Shown here: positions 11,765-43,904 of the stretch, one piece after another
How the letters are laid out: the number at the start of each line of letters is the position of its first letter
Numbering within the stretch: the stretch's first letter is position 1
NCBI RefSeq assembly: GCF_040412425.1
Contig: NC_089744.1
Coordinates: 34,139,243-34,203,242, forward strand
Reading direction: 5' to 3'
DNA length: 64,000 nt
Source: Macrobrachium rosenbergii
Taxonomy: Eukaryota; Arthropoda; Malacostraca; Decapoda; Palaemonidae
The notes under the pieces: model-generated
The model's database searches: none
Told to the model about the DNA's origin: nothing
The model's input: the letters and a program-made list of their open reading frames with translations, nothing else
Program-made: the position numbers and the translations under genes

Positions 11765-12716
11765 CAGCACCTGGAAGGAATAACGCCGAAGGAAGGTTCG
11801 AAGGCAATTTCCCGCCTGGATACACGCTCGATACTCAAGTCTCAAACGATCACAGCGCGGCCTGATGTCGCAGAAACTATACTTAGAAGAGGAAAAGTCA
11901 TTATTATTAGTAGTAGGGAATAGAGACCCTGAAAGCCCCGAACAGAAAACTAGCGAAATATATAAGAATAGCCATGAAAATAAAGGACGTCACCAATCTA
12001 GAAAGTGACGGCACCAGTTAAAAAGAAATAGTAACGTAAAGGGAGGAGCAATAAAAGTAAATTCGAAATACTAAGTAACATCTGGAAGGTTTCGTGGTAG
12101 GGTGCTGAATTAAATGAAAAACGGTTAAATGCTATATATAATGTAAAGTCAAAATAAAATTGTGTGAAACTGTATTCAAGGGAATAAAGCTTCGCACTTC
12201 ATGAGAATCGTATAATGTGCCCGCAACTGTGTTTGCGAACTCGCGGAGTGAGCGCTTAGAAACCAGGAACCAGGAATGGGATGCATCCATACAGAGCTTC
12301 CATGGTGAATATTTAGGCGATGTAACGGCTCATGTTTTTCGTCTTGGGGTTTACTTTTCGTCTGCGATTGCAAATAATTAGAAACTTTTTCTTTATAGGG
12401 CGCTTCTTTTCTGAAAGATCACTAGATGGAAATTAACTAGGAACTGATAACACAATAGAGCACTGTCTAAACAAATCTAATAATGCAATTAGACCACCTC
12501 TTCACTACTGTGACTCACTCGAGGAGTGGTGATACAAACCAGAAGAGTAACAGACATTGTAAGCGTCTTAAACGATTATAATAACCCATTTAGATAAACC
12601 AACGCCAAGATCAGGTCATATATTACATTTCATCAGGGACAAGGATAGTGATCTGGTGAAAAATTTAGATGGTGATTGTGACCTTCCGCGTGATCATAAA
12701 CTGATTACTCTCAACA

Positions 12717-12717
<1 letters not shown>
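11765..12717. other. Upstream region of pICln
   Basis: This non-coding stretch must hold the pICln promoter if transcription starts near exon 1. No TATA box or other element could be placed with confidence. Confidence 0.35.

Positions 12718-12786
<69 letters not shown>
12718..12786. repeat. (ATT)n microsatellite, tail of the adjacent minus-strand LINE
   Basis: About 23 units. It directly follows the 3' end of the LINE remnant at 12790-13740 when read on the minus strand, where it is (AAT)n. A LINE 3' tail is its probable origin. Confidence 0.9.
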
Positions 12787-12789
12787 TTG

Positions 12790-13740
12790 GTCTATCACAG
12801 TCATTCTATTCGACTGGGTGGTTTTTATTGTGTGGGGTTCCAGGTTGCATTCTGCCTCCTTAGGAGTCCATCGTTTTCCTCGCTATGTGCGGTGTTTCCA
12901 GTAGCATACTTCTGCATGAGTCATTGAACTGCTTCTGCATCTAGTTTTTCCAGATTCATTTTCAAGGCTCTTAGGATCGTGCCTAGTGTTCCTATGATTA
13001 TTGGTACGGTTTCCATTGGCATATTCCATACCCTTCTTATTTAAATTTTCAGGTCTTGATACTTATCAGTTTTACTCTTTCTTTCTCATCTACTCTGTTC
13101 TGATACCATAGTCCCAGAGGATCTTTGCCTGATCGTTTTCTATCACTCCCTCAGGTTGGTGTTCGTACCATTTATTACTGCAAGCTAGCTGGTGTTTCTT
13201 GCACAGGCTCCAGTGGAGGGCTTTTGCTACTGATTCATGCCTCTTTTTGTACTGGTTATGTGCAAGCGCCGGACACTCGTTTGCTATGTGGTTTATGGTC
13301 TCGTCTTTCATATTGCACTTCCTGCATATGGGTGAGATGTTATTTCCATCTGTTGTTCTTTGGGTATATCTGGTTCATAGTGCCTGATCTTGTGCCGTTG
13401 TTAGCATTCCTTCTGTTTCCTTCTCGAGTTCTCCCTTCTGTAGCCATTGCCATGTTTCATCGCTGGTCAGTTCTTTTGTCTGTCTCATGTACTGTCCGTG
13501 CACTGGTTTGTTGTGACATTCCTCTGTTCTGTTTTTCATTCTCCTGTCTTATATTTCTGGGTCTTCATCTACTTTTATCAGTCCTTGTTCCCATGCACTC
13601 CTCAACCACTCGTCTTCACTGGTTTTCAGATATTGCCCCGGAGACCGGCTCTCGATGTTGATGCAGCCCTCTATGCTTAGTAGACCTCTCCCTCCTTCCT
13701 TTCGTGTTATGTATAGTCTGTCTGTAGGCTATTTGCTCTT
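12790..13740 (-). mobile_element. LINE remnant, C-terminal part with zinc knuckle (same family as 62260-64000)
   Basis: The minus strand reads NRTEECHNKPVHGQYMRQT, then SPICRKCNMKDETINHIANE, YKKRHESVAKALHWSLC and HQPEGVIENDQAKILWDYG. After a frame break it reads VPIIIGTLGTILRALKMNLE. The CxxC...HxxxxC knuckle followed by this block is the C-terminus of a non-LTR retrotransposon, and nearly the same text appears at 63490-64000. The 5' part is absent (5' truncation, usual for LINEs). The clade is uncertain. Confidence 0.85.
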
Positions 13741-13756
13741 AGGTGTAGTGCTTTGT

Positions 13757-13758
<2 letters not shown>

Positions 13759-13818
<60 letters not shown>
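13759..13818. repeat. (ATT)n microsatellite, tail of the second minus-strand LINE
   Basis: About 20 units lying exactly between two LINE remnants of the same orientation. On the minus strand it is the (AAT)n tail of the element at 13820-15600. Confidence 0.9.
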
Positions 13819-13819
<1 letters not shown>

Positions 13820-13821
<2 letters not shown>

Positions 13822-15600
13822 AAGATGAAACCTATCCATACAGAACAAGCCCACAGGGGCATTGACTTGAAACCCAAGCTTCTAAAGAATATGAGGTTCA
13901 TTAGGAAGAAGTAAGAGGAGGTAAAGGGACACACAGAAAGACGAGATCCCACTTATTTTTTTAAAAAAGAAAAAATAAATTAACACAGATAAAAATGTAT
14001 TAAAGTGCAAGGAGAATAGTATTAGGGCAGTAATGCATTGCACCTTCGCTTGAACTTCTGAGTTCTAATTGCACATCCTCTGGGAGGCTGTTCCACCCTC
14101 CAACGGTGTGTGGAATAAAGGTCCTCTGGAATAGAGAAGTTCAACAGCGAGGCATATTTACTGCATATTGGTGCTGCTGTTTAGCAAATCTGGTTGCTCT
14201 CGGCTGGAATATAGGATCAGGGATCACTTGTGAAAATGAAAATACAACTTATGAAACACTAACAAACAAGAGACCATCCGTTGATGGTCCAAGTCATAAC
14301 TGCTATTGTTAGGAAACAGAAACCTACCACCACGAACCACCTCACCCAAAAGAGATAACTGACAGAAGCAGACATTCATACAGTGGAATAGTATTCTAGC
14401 AAAGGAAGTACAAATGACCCTAAAACAGGTTGCATTGATTTTATCACTGTTATAGATAAGAGGTCTTACGTACAATGCCTAACTTTCGTGCGGCATTTGC
14501 TGACACTTTCATTAGATGTTTCTTAAAAGTAAGATGTGAGTGAAAAGTATACCAAGTATAGTTAAAGTTTCAGACTCATTCAGCAGAGTATCATCCACCT
14601 GAAGGTGAGGATGGCGATGGAAAATCTGTACGAGATCTGCTAATCAACAGTGTTTTTGTTTTATTGGAGTACAGCCTCATACCCCCATCGACTACACAAT
14701 TCACTAATTCGGTCATTGTCACGACTGAGACTAAGGGCAGCTTCTTCTCATAAGTGGAGACTCTGCTAAACACCCATTAGCATACTGAACAATCTCGTTT
14801 TACAGGTCAACAACCATATCACTTGTATACACTAAAAATGACATTGGACCAAGAACACTACCATGTGCAACCAAACACAATAGACTTTGGTTCGCTAAAG
14901 ATCCCACCAGCAGCAACTCGCTGCTGCCTACCTTTAAGGATATCTTGAAGTAATCTTTAAACATATCCACCCACCCTAAGATTCTGAAGTTTATGAATAA
15001 GTGCCTTGTGATGTACCAAATCGAAAGCAGCACTAAAATCTATTTGAATTACTCTACACTCAAAACCCTTGTCAAAGTTCTTTTGCAAGTGGCATGTCAA
15101 ATCTGAAAAGCATCGCAGATAGCTAGCTGATTTCTATATGCATATTGATTATTAGCTAACAATCCTTTAGATTCCAAATATTTGTATAGAGGCTTAAAAT
15201 AAATTTTTCTGCAACTTTAGAGAGCACAGGGAGAATAGAAATTGTCCTGTATTTACTCCAGTCTGCAGATACGCCACTCTTAAGAACAGACACTGTATTA
15301 CTAAGCTTGCACATCTGCTAAGACACTACGTCGGCCTAAAGATCTATAGAATCCACTAATCTTGGGAGACAACACATTAGAGCCCTTTGTAAAAAACAAA
15401 GAGAAGAAACCATCAAGATCCTTTCCACCTCAGCTATCAAGATTATCCAGAATTTTCTTAACATCCCTGGAGAGAAATGCAAATTTTGTAAGAATAAGTT
15501 CAGGATGACAAGTGTCAGGAGAGGGACATCCTCAGCTGAAAGCTTAGCTTCAAAAGCTCGGTGAAGCAGTTCAGCCTTTTCCTTAAGGCCAGTAACCTGT
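13820..15600 (-). mobile_element. LINE remnant with reverse transcriptase motifs (Jockey/I-like by appearance)
   Basis: Reading the minus strand gives VAHGSVLGPMSFLVYTSDM (about 14800-14880), the RT motif that is normally VPQGSVLGPLLFL. Further downstream it gives YSNKTKTLLISRSRT (about 14610-14660), then segments like FKKHLMKVSANAARKLGIVR and LPLLEYYSTVWMSA after frame corrections. These follow the usual RT thumb/C-terminal order. Many stops are present. The region 13820-14290 would be the 3' untranslated part before the (AAT)n tail. Confidence 0.75.
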
Positions 15601-15779
15601 CTTTTTGAGAATGGTTAAAAAAAAAAAAAAAAAACTCGACGAATGTGAAAATGAACACCTTGAAAATAAGTTTGCACATTTCATTATTGAAAAGTAGAAA
15701 AATATGCAATAGTTTTAAATGAATTTAGACTGACATAGATATCTTGCTCCAAATACCGTAAACTAGGAAGTTTTATGGT

Positions 15780-18700
15780 TGAAAACCATTTATTTTTCTT
15801 TCAAGAACAACGGAGATAAACAATCTCTAAAATCGAATAGTCTGCTCTCAAACTTGCTGTCTGATTATCTTAAAAAGACTATGTTTAAAAAAAATCTCTC
15901 CACTGTAAGAGTGTTGTGCTGTATGACAAAGACGTGTCAGAATATAGATGATGATGAAAATGCAGTATTAACAATTTTGAATAGACCGAAGTACGCTGTT
16001 AAATTCAGTAGCAAAGGGTCGCTTGATAAAAGACTTTAAATGGATAAGCGATGACGATGATACACTGGATTAGTTGTGAACTACATCTCTTGCGGAACGA
16101 AAATAAAATGAAAACTATATATCTGCATCAAAAGGCTTTGCCGAAGGACCAGTATTTTTCACAATATCACCCATCGAATTACCACGATGGTGATAATTTG
16201 AATTAATTACGTGTAAGTTTCCCCTGATAATGCACAATTTTACCTGGTTTTGCGACAACATTGAAAATAATATGCACGAAAGAGCAACTTATTGAAAAAT
16301 CTATAAACTGTAACTAATGAATAAAATAAGGCCCACCAGATGGGATCGCTGACGTCCGAAAGGAGGCTTAAAAAAAAAAACAAGAACGGAAGGTAATAAC
16401 GATTATATAACCAAGTGAACACCCTAATTTATCATTCTTGTTCAGATAATTTTTTGGATGCATTTTTTCCTCTTAGTGAACTTATCTTGCACAGTATAGC
16501 TTATTCATAATAATTTGATTCCTTTCCACCAAAATATTTTGTGAGAGTGCTTTCGCGAGATTTCCGTGTAGCACATATAATTTGCTTACTTGATTTTTGT
16601 CGACTTCTAGCGTATATTGTGTTCTTCCTCTCCCTGATTAGCTATATTTCTGAGTATTGCATTTCTTCTCTTTGTCAAAAACTTGAAATCTGCAAAATAC
16701 AGAGAAAAATTAAGATTTAATTCTTTTAATTATCATTCAACTTTAGGAAAGTCTTTTGTCTTGAGTTAACTCTTGCTAGGCTCAGCGGTGAATAATCATT
16801 ATTCATAGTATCTAAGGTTGCTGACGTTTTCCTTCAGTTATAGCATTTCCATGAGGCATAAGTTTGTTATTAGTGAACATTTTCAAGTACAATTGTCCTA
16901 GTTAACGAGAGTCGCTTAATTTTTCCTGTATTTTATTTTCTAATAAATACCAAAATTAGGCCTAGATAAAAGGCTCCTTGGGAGGAGACAATTAATAAAA
17001 TGGTTTTTTTTTTTATAATTTGTCTCTATACATGGTAATGGTCAAAATTGGTACGACTGATTTTTATTTGCTGGCATTCTAAATTATATGGCACACAAAG
17101 TAAACAGTGTATTGTAAATAAAATGTATGCAACGCAGGTCAAAGGAACAGAATTCATTTCAATATTGTTTCTCTATTTTCGTTTTCAAAACGTTGGGAAC
17201 TGAAGAACACCAACTTTCAGAGTGGCAACTTTATTTCCCACATCGTAATTGTTTACAACCGGAGGCTATTGTCAAACATTTTAACTTCTTTGTCCGAATC
17301 CTTGCTGTTGTGAATTCTCTTGTATTGTGGATAAAACACGAATTTCTGTGAGGAATTATGTGACATTGGGTATCATGTGATTGTTATTAAAAAATGCTAA
17401 ATGCTCTCATTATAATCTACTTTTCGATTTTTGTGCTAGTGCTAGTTTCCATAAAAACTGTATTGAACTTTTATGCGTGTTTACTTTTCTCTTTTTTTTC
17501 TTGCTCGATTTCTTCCCTATTCCATGTTGATTTGCACGCAAGTGTATAGCGTGCCTACATCTAATAAAAGCTTGAACATGACTTCCACGAAAATTGGGAA
17601 TTCAGCTCTTTATTTTTCAGTGTCACACTCGATCAATTAGCAGCCAGCTGAACCGCGAAGATCCATACATACTTTTATGCTCAATCCTGATCGTACGTTT
17701 GATACAAGGCAGGTGTTAGCTAGCCATGAATCATCGTTTCCATGGAGTTGAGAGCTAGCCTTCCCGCAAACACCAGGACAGAAATGACTAGGCAGATAAA
17801 ATACGGAAACTTTCAGAAACGTACATAAACATACACATGTAACGAATATTGTTTATTCTGCATGCTTATTGACATAAATATGGTAAAATAATAGGCTTTC
17901 TTACTTAACCTACATACGTAATCATGTATATAATGGCACAATAGTAGATATTAACATTTAACTACGCACACAGCTGCTGTTTTCATTCCCAATCTTCGTA
18001 TTGGTACAACGAAGATCGAAGGAGTTATCTATTTACTCGAGTTAGTCTGCTGGTTTATCATTTACGTTAGTAAATCTTACTCTGTTTTTACCTTATTTGC
18101 TATCGTTGATACGGTCTATGAAAAAGGCGTATCTTAGTTTCATCTTTAGCTATCTGTGCCTGAACTGAGTTCGGTAGATTTAAAGACTGCCGGAAACCCT
18201 TTTTATCTTTCTATCTCATTCTCACTTCCCTTATCTCTCACTTCTTTTTCCTGCCCATCTTAAACTTCCCTTACTTACTTCGTCCTCCATAAAACATTAA
18301 AAAAAAAAACTTGCTTCTTCCGCGCAGGCGAACTCTTCAAAGTAAAGCATTGCTGTTCAACATAAGTGAGTTGAAATTTTATTTACGCTTTCTCATACTC
18401 GAGTGTAGGCTGCTTCATTTTAACTGTACCTTTTAGGAAAGAGTTGAGCTGACCTGTTCTTTTGACCTGTTCTTCAGAGCAATGAGCCTTTTCATTTAAA
18501 GGTCTCTCTCTCTCTGACAACACAAAACACAAGACTAATCAAACTGGCGACAACAGTAACCAACTTTGTTGCAAGTCCTGGAAACATCTTTTAGTCAAGA
18601 AAAAGTCTTCAAATAATTTCAGTATTAGAACTTTGTAGTTTTACTATTTAATGAGACTAGGACCCATTTGAAGCTTATCTAGAACCTGTTCTTCAGAGGC

Positions 18701-20400
18701 TTATTGCAGCTCTTGGAGCCTTTTGAAAGGATCCATATTCCTTCAGATCTATTGTTCATGTTATCTCTTCCAGATTTCAAAAACAAAACTCGTTCAAGCA
18801 ACCTTGAATTGTACTGTGCCAAGACGTTTGCACATGAAGCAATTACGTTTTCGTTCGCAGTTGTTGGACTTTTGGCCAATGAGTTGGCCGACTGGGTTTT
18901 AGAGGAACTCGTTTCCATTTATAATCCAAAAACTAAGCCGACAGGATGTATCGATAATACTTTATTACGAGAGTTTTGGACGGGCTGTCAGCTCTAAAAG
19001 CCGCCACGAACGTTCAGGTATACCTGCCCAGGTCTTCCCTCAAGCTCGACCTGTGCAGGCACACCTGAACATTAGTGTGGGGAGGCCACTTTTTTTTTTG
19101 TTCAGTTCTCTTCCCGTCCTCGGGTGGAGAATACGTTCCAGTCAGGAACCAAAAAAAAAAAAAAGTGCTGAGATCGTTTGAATTTAATTTATACCTAAAT
19201 TAATGATATATGGGATGTATTGATTTTTTAATAACTGATGCAGATGTCAGAATATTATATATAAATTTGCAATTTTTCCACAGAAAAAATAATTATGCAT
19301 AACGAAGGTTGCAAGTGGCAGCATCATTCCTGAATGTCTTGAAGATCTCATTGAAATCCATAAGAATGAGCCTTGTCCTGAGCGAGTAAAATCCAAAGAC
19401 TATCATAACAGATTAAAAAAATAGCTGCATATTTTAAATTAGTCGAAAAACTAAAGGAGATTGATTCTTAAACTGACAAAGACAGTATCTTTGTGTGCCC
19501 AAGTATATTTATTCATGAGTAAACATCATATGCAAGTCACTTTTAAATGAGAACAAATATTCAGTACAGCGAAGTAATGTAAAACAAGAATAGGCCTATT
19601 TGCGTCTGTTCATGATGATGCATCATGTATGTGATTCAGTTTTAAAATGAGAACAAAATGATATTCAACATACTAATGGAACCAAATAAAACAATAGTAG
19701 ACCCTATTGTTAACGTCATATTTTAACAATGAATAGCAGCCATTCCTTCACTGAACGTCTTTTTTTAGGCGTTTCTTATTTTTCGTTGCTCTCAGCAGGC
19801 CATTCATTGACAGAGCATCGTCTGTTGACGCCATGGCTGCTACAGATAGCTGCTTACAAAAACTACATCGTCAAGGCCGCCACTAACGTTCAGGTATACC
19901 TGCACAAGGCTGCCACTAACGAAAGCCAACCCAGCTTCTTCCATAAAATACGTGCTAAAACAACATTGAAATGATTTGTTGGAAAAGGCTCATTGAAAAC
20001 AGCGAGCCCGATCAGGGATTAATCTGAGATAAAGAATAGGGGGAAACAATGCCGTAAAATCAGAAACATAAAAAAAACTAAAAAATAAAAAAGATTCAAA
20101 GTTAGGAACAGAAAACTGAATAATCAGAAGAACGAAATGTCAGTGAAAAATAAACACAAAAACCTGAAGAATCGCAGATGGAAAATTATGCTGAAAAATC
20201 ACAAACAGAAAAATGTAAGGAGACGGAAGCAATACTGAAAAACCTTGGACAGAAGAAAGCAAGTAATCTGTAAACGAAAATGATACAAAAAATCCGAAAC
20301 GGGAAAAAACTAAAATCACAATGGGTAAATGATACTGAGAGATCACAAGCAGAAAACAGCTTAAAACCATAAGAGGAGAACGATAGTTTTTCACAGTTAT
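15780..20400. other. Intergenic AT-rich DNA, no gene recognised
   Basis: Only short open frames occur. The frame at 18704-18997 (97 codons) has no recognisable motif. A segment with GCCGCCACGAACGTTCAGG at about 19003 recurs at about 19877, so both belong to some repeat family. The stretch 20040-20380 is a purine-rich, degenerate minisatellite-like tract (see separate entry). Confidence 0.4.
20040..20380. repeat. Purine-rich degenerate minisatellite-like tract
   Basis: Loosely repeated units of about 35-45 bp of the type CTGAAAAATCACAAACAGAAAA. A similar style of repetition appears at 46610-47400. No coding signal. Confidence 0.5.
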
Positions 20401-20899
20401 GGGTGGGTGTGGGTGACGGCATCTGCTGGGTGGTCAGATGAGGGACGGGCGTGCACCTGGGGATTCTCCCTTGGAGACTTGCTGGGAGGCGGGGCCCAAC
20501 CATTCTTCCAACAGCCTTTCTAGAGAGGAAAACCTTTCAACATACACCATTTTCTTCTCCGGATGGTGTGGTGCTGGAAGCTTCCGGACTTCCGGATTCT
20601 CAGAGAGCCTTTGTGGGTGGAGTTTCTGGCCCTTGTCCTTTGTATTAGTCCTGATGGACGCTGGTTCAACCAACCACCACAGGCGCGGGGACGCAGTGAC
20701 CCTCAACCAGACAAATAGGTCATCACTGAGACACCGATGTCCTACGAAAACTGCTCAGAGATTCTACCCACCGAGTGCCTCTCACCGCAAACTCTACGGA
20801 ATCACATCGCCGTGTTTAACTTCCACCCGGGTGCATACGAATAAAAACTTTACAGAATCTAGAACTTTTGCCTTTCCTCTTAACCATAATATGTTTATT

Positions 20900-21032
20900 G
20901 GTCAGCTTTTAGCAAATATTAACATGAAAGAAAGGAGAGAAATAAGAAGAACTGAAAAGACTCAGAATAAAATCAGTTCAACTGATGCTACTATCCTTGA
21001 CAACAGGACCTGTTTAAGAGGGTCTGCGCCTT

Positions 21033-21034
<2 letters not shown>
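20900..21034 (+). repeat. Dispersed-repeat fragment ahead of an (AAT)n tract
   Basis: The segment near 20946-20985 (AGAAGAACTGAAAAGACTCA and onward) is close to 49213-49250, where it also precedes a trinucleotide AAT/ATT array. Two copies of one dispersed repeat is the simplest reading. The open frame from 20438 across it looks fortuitous. Confidence 0.45.

Positions 21035-21094
<60 letters not shown>
21035..21094. repeat. (AAT)n microsatellite
   Basis: About 20 units, read through as poly-Asn in one frame. Confidence 0.95.
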
Positions 21095-21377
21095 TACTCA
21101 TTATTTAACAAATGTTTCTTCGGTGCATGCACCTGCTCCTGGCGAGTTTTAAGTAGTTGGCAATTTTGGAGAATAAGTTACGAATATTTCATTAATAATT
21201 TTTTATTGATCAGTTAGAATAATTCGTAGTAAGATATCAGTCCCGAAATATAATAAAAATAAAAAAAATAACAAAGCAAGAATTCCATTTCTTCTTCCTT
21301 TTCAAATGGCATCCAGTCCTCTGATATATAATTTGCTAAGGGAAAAAATGAGTCAGCAAATGGGACTAACCCCTTAG

Positions 21378-21545
21378 TGGGTTAGTGCCGTCGGTGCACC
21401 TCACGTGGTGCGTTGTAGGTATTACTGAAGGTTGTTTGCAGCGTTCCTTCGGCCCCCGGCTGCACCCACTTTTAGCCTTTTACTTTACCTCCATTCTTGC
21501 TTCCTTCCTTCCGTCTTGCTGTCCAACTACTCCAACGACCTCTTT
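21378..21545 (+). repeat. Dispersed SINE-like repeat (GTGCACCTCACG family), copy 1, truncated
   Basis: It shares GTGCACCTCACGTGGTGCG, GCAGCGTTCCTTCGGCCCC and TTTTACTTTACCTCCATTC with copies at 46136-46430 and 49425-49745. The right half of the family is missing here. Confidence 0.7.
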
Positions 21546-22394
21546 TCACTGTCTTAAGGGCTGAGTGGCTGAAAGTGCCCATGTGCTTGGCTCTAGAGCT
21601 CAAGTTTCATAGACCAAAAAAACAGAACTGCTCAAGCATCAATAGTCGTGAATTTTCCTTACCTTCGCTTGCCTGGGTTGACATTCCCTTGACAGAATCA
21701 ATACTGATAATGTGTACTTTTCTCTCTGAAAGCTTGCAGGTTTACTTACCATTGAAGGAACGAGCATACCAGAGGATAATATTTCTAAGTGACTTCGTAA
21801 GTAAAACAAACAAACAAACAAACAAAGCGAACGTAGAAAACAAGTGCTGATAAATAATTCTAATCTGGGCTGAACTACCGAGTACTTAGTCTAAGAGGTT
21901 GTAAGTGCAGCTGATTCGTTCTGAGACAGGACAAACAATTTATTTTTTGAAAGTCAGTTAAATTGCATAGAAAACTGTTATTGCTTGATAATGATAAGTA
22001 TAATAACATTATCAAAAATATTCTTTCAAAACAATTATGGTTAGCAAGCGTTAAAAGATCTATAACAAAGCCCTTCCACCAAAAATGTAACAAAAAGTTC
22101 AGAGACGATTTTAATTTTACTTTTTTCTGTGGGGAATGGAGTGCTCATTCAGGTAATAAATTTAACCTTGAGATTAAATTTGGCGCCTGAAGGAGTGCTG
22201 GAATATTCCTCACACAAAAAAGTTCTATTTACGTGATAAATCCCCACTACTAGTAGTCGGCAAGAGAAAGGCGGTGTGTTTGAGAGTATCACGACATTAA
22301 AGACAGAAAATGGGGGCGAATGACAGGATGAGAGATGAGGCGAGACAAGGAATTACCGACGTAAGAAACGTAGAAGGGTGTGTGAAAAAAAATT

Positions 22395-22815
22395 AGGAGA
22401 TTTTAATTGTTGATGGAAGCCAGGGTTGTAAAGAATAAAATGATTGTTGAGCTAACTCTCCTTTATGGAAGTGAAGTGTTGGTGCTGAATACAATTAAAA
22501 GAAAAAAGTTGATGCTGTTAGGATGAACTATGTGCATTGCATATGTGTGAGAAATGTGTAAATAAGAAGAGGTAAAAAGGTTAATGAAGGTGAAAGAATG
22601 GATCTCAGCACTTTGAGATGGTTTGGTCATGAGGAAAGACTGGGAGATGGTAGGCCTGTGAAAGAATAGTATAGTTTGTAAGTATTAGGGGGAAGGAGGG
22701 GAGACAGACCCAGAAAGCGTTGGGTAGATGTTTTAAAGGAGATAAGGGAAAAGAAGAATCTTGATATCCAAGAAGTGCAGCGTGTGTAGGGGAGTTGATG
22801 TACTGCTGATGAGCA
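22395..22815 (+). mobile_element. LINE remnant, C-terminal end of ORF2
   Basis: Plus-strand frames give VELTLLYGSEVLVLN (normally LTYGSEVWVL) near 22450. Later they give a block like WFGHEERLGDGRPVKE and GRRGDRPRKRWVDVLKEIRE (22620-22750). This is the conserved C-terminal tail that follows the RT domain in a common arthropod LINE group (RWFGHVERM...RGRPRKRWVD). Stops and frameshifts are present. Confidence 0.75.
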
Positions 22816-23896
22816 TTCTCTGTACACGTACATGCTGTGTTGGTTTTCCTCTGGGGCCACCCCCGGTAGAGGAGACGACTCAATCTTGACAAAAAATACA
22901 TACAAAATTAAACACTGTGTATTCCGTGTCTGCATTCATGAATGTCTAATTAGCCTATGGAAATCAGTAGTCCTCTTTGGATTACATGGTTCAGTGACTG
23001 CTTCTTTCCTTCCACTGCCAAGCTTTGAAATTCTCCCCTGCCTCTACAGTGTCCGAAAACTATAACCTTCCTTCCTTTGAGAGGCGTATCTGTCGCTTTC
23101 TTCGTGGTTAATACGCATTTTACCTCCCTTTTCCTGTTTTCTTCCGAACTGGACTATAAAATGGGTATTTGAGAATAATGCATTTTGTTATGATGCGCTG
23201 ATTGGCTTCAAATTTAGTAATGTTTTAGAGCTGATTTCGTGTTTATAAATATTGTAAGAATGCAACCTGAATACTGAAATGGCACACCATTATCATGTTT
23301 TGATCAGTCTTATTTTGTGCGTTTGCTGTTACTGCTCGGATTCACTTTGAATTTAGAAATACGTGTTTTCATAGGCTTTTTCATTAATAATAAGGAAAAG
23401 ATGAGGATTATTTCAAAATGCAAAATGAGAGAACCTGAATAGTAAGATTTATTTTGCACCTGGAATTTGTTATATATATTTTCTATATATCCATAGCATT
23501 ACACATTGGAATCTAAAAATTTTCCAGTTCAAAATAACTTCGGCAGGTAATAACAAAGATATGTACATTATAGTACTGCTTAGCACTTTGTCATGACATC
23601 AACGTACCCCGTTTGCCTAAGTTAGGATCAGGCTTTAGTAAAGAATCAAACTTTAGTACTTTACTTAGTACTCTACTACTTATCTTATTTCTATTTTGTT
23701 TATGTGAAAACGTAAATGCAACAATACTGTTTTGACATGTTTAGTCTACCTAGGGCTTCATAAAATGCTGCCGGGCGTACTTGAAAGACCGCACATCGGC
23801 AGTCCAGATTAACTGATATTGTCATATTTAACCTTCTCCGGCAACTCGTACATTTACAGTATATGAAAGGTGGGGTTTGCACGACAAATCGATTAA

Positions 23897-23899
<3 letters not shown>

Positions 23900-23947
<48 letters not shown>
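23900..23947. repeat. (GA)n microsatellite immediately upstream of the NUDT17 start codon
   Basis: About 24 GA units end two bases before the ATG at 23950. If it is transcribed, it lies in the 5' UTR. Confidence 0.95.
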
Positions 23948-23948
<1 letters not shown>

Positions 23949-23949
23949 A

Positions 23950-43090
<19,141 letters not shown>

Positions 43091-43522
43091 AGGAAAGCGT
43101 AAAAGTGCAGTGCAAAGGATAAAGTGATTTGTGCATCTTATTAAGAACGGCGTATCGGAATCAGGAGTGGAAAAATATTTCCATACCAGGAAGATATTTG
43201 TATCTAGGTCGAAACGTAGGAGAACTGCAAAATTGGTCACGGATTAATATCTCAAGACAATGGGGTGAAATTAATTCGTGAAATTTTCATCTTGTTCAGC
43301 GGATATTGTCACCTATAGAGGGCAGAGGCCTTATGGCAAGAAATAATTAATTTCAGAGCAGAGTCATGTGAACATAATTATCTGTTTCTTTTTTTTTTAT
43401 TCTACTGGTTACAATTGGATACTCCCTATTTTCTCAAGCGCCTGGCGAAACATAGTATCTATGTTTACGTTTATTTAGAGAGTAAAAACAGTTGCCATGT
43501 ATTGCAACAGATGTACCTGAAA

Positions 43523-43528
43523 AATAAA
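43523..43528 (+). promoter_or_regulatory. Candidate poly(A) signal of NUDT17
   Basis: AATAAA 433 bp after the stop codon, the first canonical hexamer I found downstream. Confidence 0.4.
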
Positions 43529-43849
43529 AATCTGTCAAGGAATAATTATGGATGTTCTTTGAAATCAGTCTTTACAGCGTCCCTCGTTGTTAATGTTCAA
43601 TTAGAGCGTTCTTACTAAAAGCAAATAAGATATCTTATTAAGATGTCAGAATATTATTGGTACATAAAGATAATTTGAAATTTATTTAAGAAATAATTTA
43701 ATTGACATTTGTCAACCAAAATGAATATCTATAAGAAAATCATACTGGACGTCTTGGGTATGATGAGATTTGTCAGTTGAAGAAAATTTTTTTGCTCATT
43801 TTATGTGGCAAGAGAAAAAGTTAAGGTAAGTTTTCGTATTCACAAATTT

Positions 43850-43904
43850 AAATGTCGTTTGCTGGTTTGTGAGTTATAACTCACTAACCTAGCAAACGAC
43901 ATTT
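43850..43904. repeat. 55-bp hairpin between the convergent genes
   Basis: The arm AAATGTCGTTTGCTGGTTTG continues to GTGAGTT and pairs with the complement AACTCACTAACCTAGC.... It has two mismatches and a 2-base loop. Confidence 0.8.

Noticed and set aside
13125..13661. 178-codon plus-strand frame
   Set aside because: It is the antisense shadow of the minus-strand LINE C-terminus, whose protein is clearly recognisable.
18704..18997. 97-codon frame as a gene
   Set aside because: No motif or splice context was recognised, and short open frames of this size occur by chance in this much sequence.
20438..21217. 259-codon open frame with poly-Asn end
   Set aside because: No recognisable domain; a long part is read through an AAT microsatellite and a dispersed repeat; no splice or start context supports it.
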